Assembly: GCA_023078685.1 (NCBI GenBank)
Contig: JALGAS010000005.1
Span: forward strand, 2,604,001 to 2,668,000
Source of the DNA: Neopestalotiopsis rosae
Lineage: Eukaryota; Ascomycota; Sordariomycetes; Amphisphaeriales; Sporocadaceae
Direction: 5' to 3'
DNA: 64,000 nucleotides
Below the pieces are notes generated by a model. That model was given only the letters and a program-made list of their open reading frames with translations. It was not told the origin of the DNA and made no database searches. The translations under genes and the position numbers were made by a program. This document shows, piece after piece, positions 22,196 through 33,713 of this stretch (position 1 is the stretch's first letter; each line of letters begins with the position of its first letter).

Positions 22196-22646
22196 GGCCA
22201 GCGAGCTAGCTAAGGTAGCCCAGAGTCCGTCATAGTGCGTCCCGAAAAACTGACTGACGAAAACCTGCAATTCGGTGTCATCTGAGAGGTCTAAGAGGTT
22301 GGCCATGAATGGGAGAAGATACTCATGTACTCGCTACTTTGTTTTTGTCATTTGCAGGGCTGGACAAGAACTTTGAAAGTGGAACCCCCCTTGCAATAAA
22401 CTTGACAGGCTGAAATATATCCCTCCCGAATGCCGGATCATGTCCAGCTCTAGCGATCGTGAAGCGGGACCTTTTTCATGTTTTATGACTTCTCTGATCA
22501 AAGCTCTTGAGGGCAAAACTTTCTTCCAGCAATAATTCCTTCTGCGAGAAACGAAGCTGTTCGGAATTCCTGACCCGTGACTTTACAATCCACTGTTCGC
22601 TTCCAAACCCATTCAACTGTCTTATACCCCCGTCTCATAATCAACA

Positions 22647-23656
22647 ATGGCCAGCTTGTTTTCTCTCGAGGGCGAGACGGCGCTCGTCACCGGCGGTACC
22701 CGTGGCATTGGCGCTGCTGTAGCCATTGCTCTCGCCGAAGCTGGTGCCGATATTCTTCTTGTACAAGTAAGAATTTCATCTCTGCCAAAAACACATACGC
22801 AATACCAAAGTTGCGTGTATACATTTTTACTGACTCGCTTTTTTGGTTGTTAGAGAAACACAAACGTGACAGACACTCAAAAGACCATTGAATCACTAGG
22901 CCGAAAGGTGTCGGTATACACGGCGGACCTGTCTTCGCCAGAGGACGTGAGAAAGGTGGTGCCCGCAGTATTAGCCGACGGCCACAAGATCCGAATCTTG
23001 ATCAACTGCGCTGGCATTCAGATTAGACATGCTTGCGAGGTGTTTCCCGACGATGACTTCAACAAGGTGAGCAAGCACAGTACCCGATTCTCTCGTATTC
23101 GCTGCTCCGTCCTCTTGCCATTGATGGCAGCAGTACAAGGAGTGGAGGATAAGGATAGAGAGCGACAGAGAGAGAGAGAACAAGACTAATAGAGAGACAC
23201 TCTTCCCAGGTCCTCCAAGTAAACCTCAACTCGGTCTTCACCCTCTGCCGCGACGTGGGCGCGCACATGCTGACCCTGGACCCCTCGCCCGCGACGGGCC
23301 GCCGCGGCAGCATCATCAACTTCGCCTCGCTGCTGACGTTCCAGGGCGGGCTCAACGTGCCGGCCTACGCGGCGTCCAAGGGCGCCGTGGGCCAGCTCAC
23401 CAAGAGCATGGCCAACCAGTGGTCCGACAAGGGCATCACCGTCAACGCCGTCGCCCCGGGGTACATCGCCACCGACATGAACGAGGCCCTGCTCAACGAC
23501 CCGAAGCGCCTCGCCAGCATCAGCGAGCGCATCCCCGCCGGCCGCTGGGGCTCCCCCGACGACTTCAAGGGCAGCTGCGTTTTCCTGGCCAGCAAATCTA
23601 GTGCCTACGTGACGGGACATACTCTTGTTGTTGACGGTGGTTGGATGGGACGGTAG
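22647..23656 (+). CDS. Short-chain dehydrogenase, KduD / 2-deoxygluconate 3-dehydrogenase-like
   Basis: Three exons: 22647-22766, 22854-23066 and 23210-23656, with introns of 87 and 143 bp. All junctions fall between codons. The product is 259 residues, the normal classical SDR length. The cofactor motif is TGGTRGIG (15-22) and the structural motif NCAG (91-94). The catalytic triad is Ser151, Tyr164 and Lys168 (YAASK). The C-terminus has the usual GYIATDMN and [16 protein letters not shown] signatures. Family resemblance is to KduD-type 2-keto-3-deoxygluconate or 2-deoxygluconate dehydrogenases, which act on uronate-derived sugar acids; gluconate 5-dehydrogenase is a close alternative. Intron 2 holds a short GA microsatellite. 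Divergence from a polyol dehydrogenase suggests joint control, possibly successive oxidation/reduction steps on one sugar or sugar acid, which is inference only. Confidence 0.88.
23158..23182. repeat. GA microsatellite in SDR intron 2
   Basis: A short run of AGAGAGAG units within the second intron of the SDR gene. It has no effect on the reading frame. Confidence 0.7.
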
Positions 23657-25255
23657 AAAAAAAAGGCAAAAGAAACGGGAATGGATGTTTCGAAATGAGA
23701 AGTTGTGGGAGTATTTAGCCATGGGCTTTATAATCACGATACAGGCGAGCCTAGAGTAATGTTCAAGCTTTTGTATTAGAAAGGCAAAGCAAAGTATAGT
23801 AAAAAAGGGCATTCAGTCTGTCCAGAGACTGTTACAATCAACGCTTTGGCAATTTTAAACATTCTGGGGATGCGTGTATGCCCGGTCAACGGGTGTGATC
23901 TTTTCCGACCTGACCAGTACAGCCATGACAACCCCTCAAGCAATTCCCGAGAATTTCCATTGATTTGTCGACCTTGGACGCTATCATAACGCTCATCAAC
24001 GACCGTCGGCCGGTATAGGAGGCCCTCTGATCGCTCTTGTGAATGCGGGTATATGTAGTTCTATCGACCAGACCAGGGCGACAGCAACGCTAGTATTCAA
24101 CCAGGACGTAATCGTCGCTTGGATCGGAAAGGTTGCGATTTTGCGCGGCGGCGCCCTGGCGCGACAGTATGACTTTTCCTGAGCGCTTTCGTATCGCAAC
24201 GCGTGGAGTATTATACCAGTTGCTTTGTTCGCGGATCCTAGTCACATGTCAGTTGTGTCCCCCTCCAAGGTCGGGTCTGGGTAGCCCCGTATACAAGAAG
24301 AGGGGAATGTCAGAACAGATAACGTGTCGCGCAATGCCACAAAGTGCAAGGCTGATGTGAGATTACCATAACCAAAATATACCATACTTACTCTCGTTGA
24401 ATCAGAGCGATGTTGGTCCGTATCAGAAGATTACGGGTTTGCTTGTCGGCGGATCGGGTACCCATTGCGGCGGCGATCAGCAAAGATTAAGGTTGCGATT
24501 ATAGTTGGAATGGTAGGACGCAATAGGATGCGATTTTGCAATGTCGATTCTGAAAATCGATTCCACATTCAATCAGATAAATCAGCGCGGAAAGCCAGCG
24601 TGTGAGCAGGGCATGGATCTCTCTTAATATGGCGAAGTAGGAGCACGAAAAGAGGAAAAGTCAACAACTGTCAGCGTTCCCCGACCAGTCTGGCCATGAC
24701 CTCAAGTTAAAGTTGCATGGTGTCAAGTCGGAGCATGTGAAAGTCGTAATGGGCTGGGGGCGATAATCTTTGCGCTTGTTGCGGTTGCGGCCATGCTGTC
24801 TTGCAGTGTGACGCCGGAAGTGTCCGCACCCAAGACATGCTTTTCCTGGTTCGTGCTGTACGCTGACTAGCGAACCACCTGTCACCTGTCTGCACGGAAA
24901 TGAGCATGCCTGTGACCCAAGAACGTTTGAATTTCCACGTGGCCATTGGAAAAAACTTCGTGATATATAGATATATGCGGACTCGCTAGTGGAAGATTAT
25001 ATTCGCATTGCGAACACTCGTTTAGCCTTCTAGATGTATTCTAGTGCTCTATGTCTTCTTTCGTTATTCATGACGTCGGGTTGGAACGTCGGGAGGACAT
25101 ATCCGCGAAGCCGTCAAAGGTCCCTATTGGGGTTTCGCGGAGCCTACCTACAGCTTCGATTCCGTCGCACCTTGCCGCGCGAGATCAGCTGGAGCCCTTC
25201 TATCGCTGCTTTCGTCCGGGGGGTTCAATTGCTACAAGCTGATAGATAGAGAACC
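23657..25255. other. Convergent intergenic region, no gene seen
   Basis: About 1.6 kb between the convergent ends of the SDR and GNA1 genes. This is long for a region with no promoter role, but the open frames are short and show no motif. No RNA gene or repeat was recognised. Confidence 0.45.
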
Positions 25256-25926
25256 TCAGTGGGTCTTACTCTTTTCTTCGTAGTAGTGGGCCATCTGCAG
25301 GCCGGCTCTCCTGAAGCCGCACTTGACATAGAAACCCTCGTTGGCCTCACTGCAGTCGAGGATGGTCTTGTAGCAGCCAACCTTTTCGGCGATGAAGTCG
25401 AGCGCCTGGATCAAGCGCAGACCCAACTTCTTGCCCTGCTGGTTCTTGGCGACTGCGATATCCTCAATGTGGCCGACCTTTGCGAGCGCATGGATGCTGT
25501 AGAAGAGACAAATGGGTTAGCGCAAAAGGTCCCTAGAGACAGCAGCTATTGTGGGCGAGTGCATCCTCGCCAGTGGCAGACAAAACCAACATAGGCGGTA
25601 AGATATGCATTGTGTGGTTGCGTGGTCCTTTCTTACAATTTCTGCTCAATGACCACGGCGCCAGTTCCTACTACGACGGGCTTGCCGCTGCTGGAGTCTT
25701 CAATGACAAGAATGTAGTATACATCGCTCTTATTCTTCAGCGACTCGTACTGTTGGTCGAAAGCCTCCTTGCTGATGTCGCCGACGGTCGTCAGCACCCT
25801 CAAGCAATCGAGGAAACCGGCTTCGTAGTCGCCGCGCTCGAGCGCTCGGATCTTGTAGCCTTCGGGCAGGGCTGCGGCCACCTCGGGGCAGATGAGATCG
25901 GAGGAGAAGAGTCCCTGTTCCGCCAT
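25256..25926 (-). CDS. GNA1: Glucosamine 6-phosphate N-acetyltransferase
   Basis: Two exons: 25926-25637 and 25496-25256, with a 140-bp intron (gtaaga...acag). The join restores codon 97 as Phe. The product is 176 residues, close to the 159-residue yeast Gna1. It is a GNAT-fold enzyme. The sequence shows EGYKIRALERGDYEAGFLDCL at the N-terminus. The acetyl-CoA pyrophosphate loop is VAKNQQGKKLGLRLI. The typical Gna1 end follows, YKTILDCSEANEGFY then KCGF. It transfers acetyl from acetyl-CoA to glucosamine 6-phosphate, the second committed step to UDP-GlcNAc, and so supplies chitin, N-glycans and GPI anchors. It acts in the cytosol. Its promoter is shared with the divergent lipase gene across 1.35 kb. 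The assignment is secure from the loop and the C-terminal signature. Confidence 0.95.
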
Positions 25927-27271
25927 TGTGAATTGAGTTTGAAGTCGGGGAGAATGTGTCTGTCGGTGGGTATTTCTCGAGGTAGTTGTCGAGCAAACAC
26001 TGAAGACGGGGCGCTGGGGAATCGAGGAGTCTACAAAGACGCCAACAAACAACAAAGGTTCTATTCGAGATGCGTGCAACGAGAAGCGAGTGTGACGAGA
26101 GACAAAGAGGATGGAGATTGTCACTTTAGAGAAATGTTTCGTCCGTGTTAATGTATTTTAGGCCCGTCTGACCGTCCGTCCGTGTTTTTGGACGACCTGT
26201 TTTCTGACGCTACACGGGTACTAGGCGCATTGCATTTACGAGATAAAAATACGACCCTGGACGGGGCCCAGCTTGCTGCTCGTCAGGCCCCTGGCTAGCG
26301 CTGGCTCAGCCTCATATAGTGCTTTTCTCGAGCGCCCCGGCGCCTTATAATGTGCACAAGGCGCTAGAAAATTGGCCCTGAGATCTTGGTTTGGAATCCT
26401 TGCTGACGGCTGCTGATGCTCTGATACAACAAACAAGGACATCTTGCAAAGCCACTGGTTGGAACGGTTGAGAATTTAGATCACCATCTCATGTTGAGAA
26501 TGAAAAAGAAATTTCCATGTATGAGTACGTTGTTTTTGACACGTATACACAGCAGGTATCCCCCCTAATCTTCGGTCAAGGTGCAGACAATAGAGCATTC
26601 CCTGAACGCTGCATATTCAAACACACCGCATTTTGAGTCCTGGGAACAATACATAGTAGGATATACATCCAGCAGGCAAGTGGTTTTCTCAGGAGAGAGT
26701 CAAGAATGGTGCCCGCCTAGCGCGTTGGCTCGCCATAAAGACCGAGGCAAGTAGCGGCTTTCCGAGTAGTAGCTAGAACCAATACGAAGCCAAAATGGAA
26801 TTCCGTCTTCGTTGGGGATCGTTAGTGATCCATCATGGAGCTGAGAACCGAGAACGTTGGGATATACTCTCGGCATCGGCATAAGGCTGTTGGAATTAAA
26901 AAGCCAGAAGCATGAATTGGCAGGGGCCGCTACAGATTACTCTGTCCTTGCCTATCAGCCGAGAAGAATGACCCATTTTTCCAGGGGCAGCCACTGATAA
27001 ATGCGACGAGCGTGTCCGCCGTGTCCGCTGTGCCCCGCTGTCTTCACATGCCATTCCAAATGACGTTGAGAGCCAACCATTTTCTCTAATACACCCGATT
27101 TCGCCACACCATAAACCCAAGCTGTATTGAATGTTGTCTGTCGCGTGAAACCCCCCAAGGCGCGTCCGAGTAATGACTTTTCTGGACATCTTGCCATCAT
27201 GACTTGGCTGAGCCGTACTTTGCTGCCAGACGCTCGCTTCATCAATATTTACTGAGGATCTGTTATTGGCG
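25927..27271. other. Divergent promoter region of GNA1 and the lipase gene
   Basis: About 1.35 kb between divergent starts. Short open frames on the minus strand at 26700-27245 overlap each other and show no family motif. No RNA gene or repeat was seen. Confidence 0.5.
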
Positions 27272-30200
27272 ATGGAGGTCGGCGACGACGACTATGAAAT
27301 CGATGCCATGGAGATCGACATGGCTGAAAATACCTGGGACCGACAAGATGGTACCGAACTCCGGGACGCCGCGTCGTCAACGGGCCGAACCCTCCTTCCA
27401 AAGCCGATAGCAAGCGTGGTCAGCTTGGCCACGCGCTCGACGTCCTTTGCTCTCCGCCTGGGTACCGTTATCGGCGGCTATGGTCTTGGGGCCGCAAAGT
27501 TCACGACCCTTTCCAGTCTCGAGCTCGGCCGCGGAATGCTCGAGGGGATTTTGAGCAGGGCAGGAAAAGATGCCTTGACAAGGTCCAACTCGGATTTGGG
27601 CAAGGAGAGTGCCGAGACTATTCTGGAAAAGAGCCTAGAAAGTCTACATCATACCATGATGCATATGATCTTCTGGACGACGGCCGGATATCACATGACG
27701 GAGACCACGGTCTCCTCAGCGTCACAGATATCTCAGTTATTGCTCTCTACTCTGGATCAGTTCTTCGGTTCCACCGACTCTTCTAGAGCCATTGCCTCAA
27801 TTATTACCTTGATCCGCCACGAGTTCCGCAATCCAGCCACTGGCGTGAATGGTGAAAGAGTTGGAGTCGTGGATCTCATCCTCGGCTTATGTGGGCTAGC
27901 ATATTTGCAAAACTCTGTAAGTAGTTCTCGGTGCCATTGACGTTGAGATAAAGTACTCGACAAAACGTGTTCTATTACTCTGCGCTGCGGTATCGAATGT
28001 CTATGGAACTTTCCGAGGATTAGAAAGTATTTGCTAACTTTGTCTCTTTAGAGCAGTAGAATTATTAGAGAAGAAGCTCAACGACTTGGCCACGAGGAAG
28101 TCATCTGGGACGTTGTAGTTCTCAATAATGGCGCTCGCGCTGATGTACACTCTGACGGTCTGAACAGCGCAAGCCGCGACCTCGATCCGACCGAGGGTAG
28201 TAGTGGTCAACTTTTAGAAGCACTGGAGAAACGAGGTGCCTATGACAGTTGTTCGGACGAAGATCTAGCTGAGGTGCAACTCAGAAAACAAATTCTGGAG
28301 ACACTGCCAAAAGATGCGAGTGTATCAATTTCCACGTCGACTACTACAACAAAGATAATCACGGTAGAAGTGCAAGGCGGTGGTCAATTCCCACTTCTGT
28401 CTCCGCCTGGCGCTGATCTGATTGAACGTGAGATCACAACTCCTGAAAGTCACCTATTGCAATCAGAAGAACAGACACCAGCATACCGGCTCGTATACCG
28501 CATCAGCCGAGAAAGGCAACGCAATTCCATTGTACAGCCCACAGATGTCGATGAATCACGGCCATGTATCGAGTTGAATGAAGGAGGCGACAACGAAGTA
28601 GAAGATGACTCTGAAATAGCCGAAAAGCCGCCACCGGTTCCTCCAAAATCACCCAAGACCATCCCGAAATCAATACAAATACGCCACCAGCGATCTTTGT
28701 CATCCACCAGCTCTTCGTCTTCAAAGGGGGCCACGTCTCCCAAAGATCGAACGTCGCATATTCCCGTACCAAAGCGCTCGCCAGAGAATACCGCAAACCA
28801 GAAGAAGACGCGGCAGCCCTTGCTCTCCTCTAAACAAGACAGTCGGGCATCGACAGGCGCCAAGACACAATCAGGCATTGAGACATCAGGAAATGTGCCG
28901 GCTCCTCTCGAAAAAAGGAGCAGTTTCAAAAACGTCCTCAAGAAAGGCACTGTCACAGGACTAGCTGGTCGTTGGGGTAAGGATTCGGCAAGTGAAGATT
29001 CATCGAGCAAGTCCAAATCAAATGCCCGGGCTGCAGCGAGAGGCAGTAAACCTGCAGAGGGACGGTCACATGGCGGGAAAACGCATCCGTCCACACCAGA
29101 GCGAGTTGCTGCCTCTAGGCGTGATGTGCCTAGGCCGCCGCAACGAGGCAATCCAAACTTTTTTTCATCCCGAGATCTAGGTGTGATTGGTGCAGATGCC
29201 GAGTTTCACAAAAACCAGTCGAGGACTGACCTAAGCAACCGACAGCATCGGCGCCGCAACTCCATTATATCTCAAACTGATACAATCTCAGTCCATTCTA
29301 TCGAAAGTCGCCCAGGCTCACCATCACTTTTCCGATCCAGTTATATGTCTCGATCGAAACCAGGAGACGACTTTCTCGAACCAACAGCACATTCTCCACA
29401 AGTACATACAAGGGCAAGGTCCCAGCTTGGACTATACTCGCCAAGCATTTACACTCTGCCGGCCAACACTTCGCAAACGTCCCTCGTCCTATCGTCTTAT
29501 CACCAGAAGAGTGCGTATAGTGATTCTGAGGCAGTCGATTCGCTACGGAAAACCGGAATGGTTGATGGGATGTTCCCGGAATTCCACATTTTGAGAAATA
29601 TTACTCGTTACAGTCGGTATGCTTCCGCGGCCTATGGATCACACTTTCTGAACCTTATGGGTATCGCGAAAGAACAAGAAGGACGCAAAGCGCGAGATGA
29701 TACCCATCACGACATCCGATCTTTTGCACAGCATACACAACTTCCACCGAACAGTGTCTTATTGTCCTCATTTGTAGATCCTCAAGGAGGATCTGACTCG
29801 AGTGGCTCAACCGAGACCGGCGTCCCCCTGGTCCACACTATTGCTGTTGATCGAGAATCCAAGGCCATAGTGCTGGCTTGTCGTGGGACCTTGGGATTTG
29901 AAGATGTCTTGTCCGATATGATGTGTGATTATGACGACCTTGCATGGCGCGGGAGGGCTTACAAGGTACATAAAGGCATACATGCATCAGCGCGAAGACT
30001 TTTGTACGGAGGCGATGGACGTGTACTCTTCACCCTCAAAGAAGCACTTGAAGAATTCCCCGATTTTGGATTGGTTCTCTGTGGCCACTCTCTCGGCGGA
30101 GCCGTAGCCGCACTGCTCGGTGCCATGCTCGCAGAGCCGGCCACTACCGGCACCGCTTTTGTCACTTCTGCACAGAAGCACAGAAGACTCCTCACCGGTG

Positions 30201-30820
30201 GTGTTGTGGCCAGTGATGTCCACATACCTGTCATTCTACCTCCCGGAAGGCCGATTCATGTGTTTGCATACGGGCCACCTGCAACAATGTCTCCAGCGTT
30301 GCGGCTCGCAACGCGGGGTTTAATCACGAGTGTGGTTCATGGCAATGATCTCGTACCCTATCTTTCTTTGGGCGTCCTGCACGACCTGCAGGCACTTGCC
30401 TTGGCATTCAAGACGGACAACAATGAGGCCAAGGCCGAAGTTCGTCGACGAATTTGGCAGAGTTTCCAGACAGGACTATCTGACAAGTGGTATAATAATG
30501 CCCCCAAGCTGTCCACCGATGATGACGCACAGTGGTCATATGCAGCACTGAAGACTCTCCGGGCGAGCATGATGAGCAACAAACTACTTCCACCTGGCGA
30601 AGTCTTTGCAGTCGAGAGCTCACCGGCGCTACGGAGAGACGCATTTGTCCATACTGGTGGAGAATTCATTGGCCGAACGGCGACGCGCATTGTCCTCAAG
30701 TACATCCGAGATGTCGAGAACCAGTTCCGGGAGATCAAGTTTGGCGCTAGCATGTTGACTGACCACAGTCCTGGTCGCTATGAAGATGCACTCAGGCGGC
30801 TGGCGCTGGGTGTGATGTGA
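27272..30820 (+). CDS. Class 3 lipase, sn1-specific diacylglycerol lipase type
   Basis: Two exons: 27272-27916 and 28052-30820, with a 135-bp intron (gtaagt...ttag). The product is 1137 residues. Residues 50-215 form a helical, mildly hydrophobic N-terminal part (VVSLATRSTSFALRLGTVIGGYG). Residues 300-580 are a long Ser/Pro/Lys-rich disordered insert. Residues 640-1000 are the alpha/beta-hydrolase core. The substrate-loop region is ACRGTLGFEDVLSDM, and the nucleophile elbow GHSLGG places the catalytic serine at about 895. The acid and base of the triad probably lie in the VVHGNDLVPYL region and beyond. By family knowledge such enzymes release sn1 fatty acid from diacylglycerol, linked to signalling or lipid-droplet turnover. 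No signal peptide is visible, so it is probably intracellular and membrane-associated. The start is the first ATG in the frame. It is divergent from GNA1 and convergent with the GH43 gene, only 156 bp away. Confidence 0.85.
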
Positions 30821-30976
30821 TGTTGGTTATCGAATGTATTAAGACTCTACTGAAGCTCACATTGAAAGGTGCTGGATCAAGGCGCTCCAACGCGATTACT
30901 ACGGACCGTCTTGTCCCAGTGAGATGCAAATTTCAGAAGCAAAGATCGCTTATTATAAAGGCAATATCAGTTATCT

Positions 30977-31975
30977 CTACTCTGGCTTTTCTGTCGTAAT
31001 CTTGCCCTCCTTATCGTAAAAGATCTCCTTGACCTTGACGCTTCGCAAATGGTCGACTCCCTTGCTGAGCTCACAATCGTGGTGAAACAGCCACCAGCGC
31101 CCCTGGAACTCGACGATGGAGTGGTGGGTCGTCCAGCCCAGGACGGGCTCGAGGATGCGCCCCGCGTACGTGAAGGGGCCCAGCGGGCTCTTGGACGTGG
31201 CGTAGACAATGTAGTGCGTGTCGCCGGTCGAGTAGCTAAAGTAGTACGTGTCGCCCCTCTTGTGCATCCAGGCCGCCTCGAAGAAGCGCCGGTCGTGGTC
31301 GTCGGCCGCGATCGGCTCGCCCGTCTCGGGCGCCAGGATGACCAGGTCCCGCACCTCGTCGCCGACGAGGCTGCGCATGTCCGGGCTCAGGCGCGCCGCC
31401 TTGGGGAAAAGGGCCCGCTCGCCGCCGCCCGCGGGCTCTTTTGGCCCCAGCCACGAGGCGTCGAACTTGTCATTGCCGCCCTGGTAGCACTGCAGCTGCC
31501 CGCCCCAGAGCCCGCCAAAGTACAGGTAAGCCTGGCCGTCGTCCGGGTCGACAAAGGACGCCGGGTCGATGCTGAAGCTGCCCCGGATGGGTTCCGGGTC
31601 CGGGACAAAGGGGCCCTCGGGCCTGTCGCCGACGGCGACGCCGATGCGGAAGACGCCCTCGCGGTCCCGGGCGGGGAAGTAGAGGTAGTACCTCCCGTCC
31701 CGGCCCTGGGCGGCGTCGGGGGCCCAGAGCTGCTTGCTGACCCAGGGCACGTCCTCGGTGCGCAGCACCACGCCGTGGTCCACCACGTCCGTGTAGGGCG
31801 GGTCCAGGCTCGACGTCGAGTAGACGTGGTAGTCGGCCATGTCGTACTGGTCCCCGTTGTCGTTGAAGGCTATGTCCGTCTCCCGGTCGTGCGAGGGGTA
31901 AATGTATACGCGCCCGTTGAAGACGTGGGCGGACGGGTCCGCCGTGTATAAGTTGGTTATCAGTGGTGGTGTCAT
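30977..31975 (-). CDS. Glycoside hydrolase family 43, no signal peptide
   Basis: Single exon of 332 residues from the ATG at 31973-31975. The frame is open further upstream, but that part is promoter-like. The five-bladed beta-propeller signature residues are visible: base Asp13 (YTADPSAHVF), pKa-modulating Asp137 (SIDPASFVD) and acid Glu233 (FFEAAWMHKRGDTYYF). By family it hydrolyses beta-xylosides or alpha-L-arabinosides. The absence of a secretion signal points to intracellular hydrolysis of short oligosaccharides imported by transporters. Length is that of a bare catalytic domain with no binding module. It is intronless with very high G/C at third positions, which opens a 300-codon frame on the opposite strand. 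The NGRVYIYPSHD start resembles bacterial GH43 proteins, so past transfer is possible but unproven. It is convergent with the lipase gene. Confidence 0.9.
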   Translation of the reverse strand: MTPPLITNLYTADPSAHVFNGRVYIYPSHDRETDIAFNDNGDQYDMADYHVYSTSSLDPPYTDVVDHGVVLRTEDVPWVSKQLWAPDAAQGRDGRYYLYFPARDREGVFRIGVAVGDRPEGPFVPDPEPIRGSFSIDPASFVDPDDGQAYLYFGGLWGGQLQCYQGGNDKFDASWLGPKEPAGGGERALFPKAARLSPDMRSLVGDEVRDLVILAPETGEPIAADDHDRRFFEAAWMHKRGDTYYFSYSTGDTHYIVYATSKSPLGPFTYAGRILEPVLGWTTHHSIVEFQGRWWLFHHDCELSKGVDHLRSVKVKEIFYDKEGKITTEKPE

Positions 31976-32867
31976 TTTATATTGATTAGTTATAGTACTT
32001 GTTTTCGGTTGTCCAGGTGTTTTCTTTGAGAAGCAGGTGTAAGTGCTGATGGTGTATTGATATTGGCTTTGTGAAATCTGTCGTGGGGGTGGCAGTATAG
32101 AGGTCTCAAGAGTTTGTCTATAAATGGTGTGGAAGTGAGACAGATTGGCCGTTGGACTTTTGGAAGCATTCAGACAATTTCTCCAACGACTTGTTTCACT
32201 CATAGCCCGTCTGTGTAATATAACACTTATATATAAAGCGCCTCGGTCTGTGGAGTATCTAGCACCGGAGCAATGGGCCACAGGCGTTCCCCAATTTATC
32301 CCAATTTACCCGGTTTATCCAGCAGGCGATTATGGCGCCAGATCCGCCCGCTTGCATGTTGATCATACACTGTATTTCGACGTTTCCGATTCCCCTGCGT
32401 CTATCCGCGAGCCGCATTGTGATGAATAGAAGCGCTGATTTGTGAGTGGATGCGCATAAGATGTCAAAAGTGTGCGGTTGTGATAAAACGTTTGGGATCA
32501 TCATCGGCATCCTATAGTCCCTCGATGCCGTCTTATGTGGGGTCACTGTATGCCCAACATATGCTTCAACTTGGGTATGCTGACATTATTTACAAACAAG
32601 TCGGGTCCAAGTCCAATATATGTGTGTGTAAATACCCAAATGACAAAACTCACAACAGGTGAGCAATACATGCATTGCGCGCAAATATGGGTCTTTTTCA
32701 GAAATTGTCAGTCCTCTTCGACATGATTATCTGCTTCGACGCGATAAATGGATGCACTAGATAAACAGAGTACCACACACCAACTCGAATACTCCATTTG
32801 CCAGCAAAAAAATCATATACGGTTGGCACACGGTTCCGCTTCAATGCTCACAGAATAGGTTCGTATC
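31976..32867. other. GH43 promoter and 3' flank of GPI-type protein gene
   Basis: About 0.9 kb. It contains a TATA-like element (32228-32236) upstream of the GH43 start on the minus strand. No further coding region is supported. Confidence 0.5.
32228..32236 (-). promoter_or_regulatory. TATA-like element upstream of the GH43 gene
   Basis: An alternating TATATATAA tract about 255 bp before the GH43 ATG. The distance is long for a TATA box unless the 5' leader is long, so the assignment is weak. Confidence 0.3.
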
Positions 32868-33713
32868 TCATAGCGCCGCCACAGCCCCTATAAACCCAGC
32901 AACAGCTGCCGCTGCAATGACAAACCCAGTCTCGCGAGGCGCCTGCGCCTGCGAAACCGAACTACTTGACGAGCTCTCCGATGCAGTAGTCTCCGTCGCC
33001 GAGGATGATGCACTGTCCGTAGTAGCCGTGTCGGTCTCTCCGGTGCTGCTGCTGCTACTACTGTCCGTGGCCGTGGCGGTAGGCTCGGTAATAGAGAGCG
33101 TCGAGTCGCTTATGACGGTATCCGTCTCAATGGAAAACGTCTCCGTGTCCGTCTGGATGGACAGGGCGTCCGAGCCCGTCATCACCGTGCTGCCGGCCGT
33201 GATGCTGGCCGGGAGGATGGACGCGGCGGCGCCCGTCGTCGCCGTCACCACCTGGCTGCACGCACCGTACGCCTCGACGGTCTGGACGAGGGGGCTCGCC
33301 GACGGGCAGCCCGCCACGACGCTCGCGACCTGGGACGAGTGCTCGTCGTACCAGCTGTAGACGGCGGGCAGGAACGAGGTGAACTTGGGGCCGTCGGAGC
33401 CCGTGATGGAGAACTGGCACACGTCGGACAGGGCGAGCGTGGTCTGGCTCAGGGCCTGCGAGAAGAGGTCGTTGTTGAGGAGGCCCGGGGGGATGGCGGG
33501 CAGCTCGGCCGCCAGGGGCAGTGCCTGCGGGATGCAGGCCGTCAGGCCCAGGTCGTTGGCAAAGTCCAGGAGCTGGGACAGCGTGCTGTCCGTCTGCCGC
33601 GGCGCCACGTCCCGGACGGCGTTTGCGTTGGCGGCGGGCCGGGGCGCCAGATGTGCAGATGCTGCCGCAGAGGCTACGCCAAAAAAGACTATGTGTCTGT
33701 TTCGCCAAAGCAT
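32868..33713 (-). CDS. Secreted GPI-type cell-surface protein, Ser/Thr-rich
   Basis: Single exon of 281 residues starting MLWRNRHIVFFGVASAAASA, a signal peptide with a short charged n-region. Residues 35-165 form a globular part with four cysteines (in TACIPQ, DVCQFS, AGCPSA and YGACSQ), probably two disulfides. Residues 180-255 are almost entirely Ser, Thr, Glu and Ala, the usual O-mannosylated stalk. The end is hydrophobic (GFVIAAAAVAGFIGAVAAL) with no basic stop-transfer tail, as expected for a GPI-attachment signal. This layout fits a wall- or plasma-membrane-anchored protein with the four-cysteine part exposed. The domain is not one I recognise. The ATG is the one immediately before the hydrophobic leader; an upstream in-frame start would bury it. 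The next gene upstream on the strand is also a predicted surface membrane protein. Confidence 0.8.
   Translation of the reverse strand: MLWRNRHIVFFGVASAAASAHLAPRPAANANAVRDVAPRQTDSTLSQLLDFANDLGLTACIPQALPLAAELPAIPPGLLNNDLFSQALSQTTLALSDVCQFSITGSDGPKFTSFLPAVYSWYDEHSSQVASVVAGCPSASPLVQTVEAYGACSQVVTATTGAAASILPASITAGSTVMTGSDALSIQTDTETFSIETDTVISDSTLSITEPTATATDSSSSSSTGETDTATTDSASSSATETTASESSSSSSVSQAQAPRETGFVIAAAAVAGFIGAVAAL

Larger units (their letters stand above)
21034..22646. other. Shared divergent promoter of polyol dehydrogenase and SDR
   Basis: About 1.6 kb between two divergent sugar-metabolism genes. It contains several GCGGGG/CCCCGC motifs, listed separately, including two near-identical palindromic versions about 700 bp apart. 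Open frames inside are short and unconvincing. Confidence 0.55.

Noticed and set aside
31049..31951. 300-codon plus-strand open frame opposite the GH43 gene
   Set aside because: Antisense shadow of a GC3-rich gene; Val/Gly/Arg-rich with no motif.
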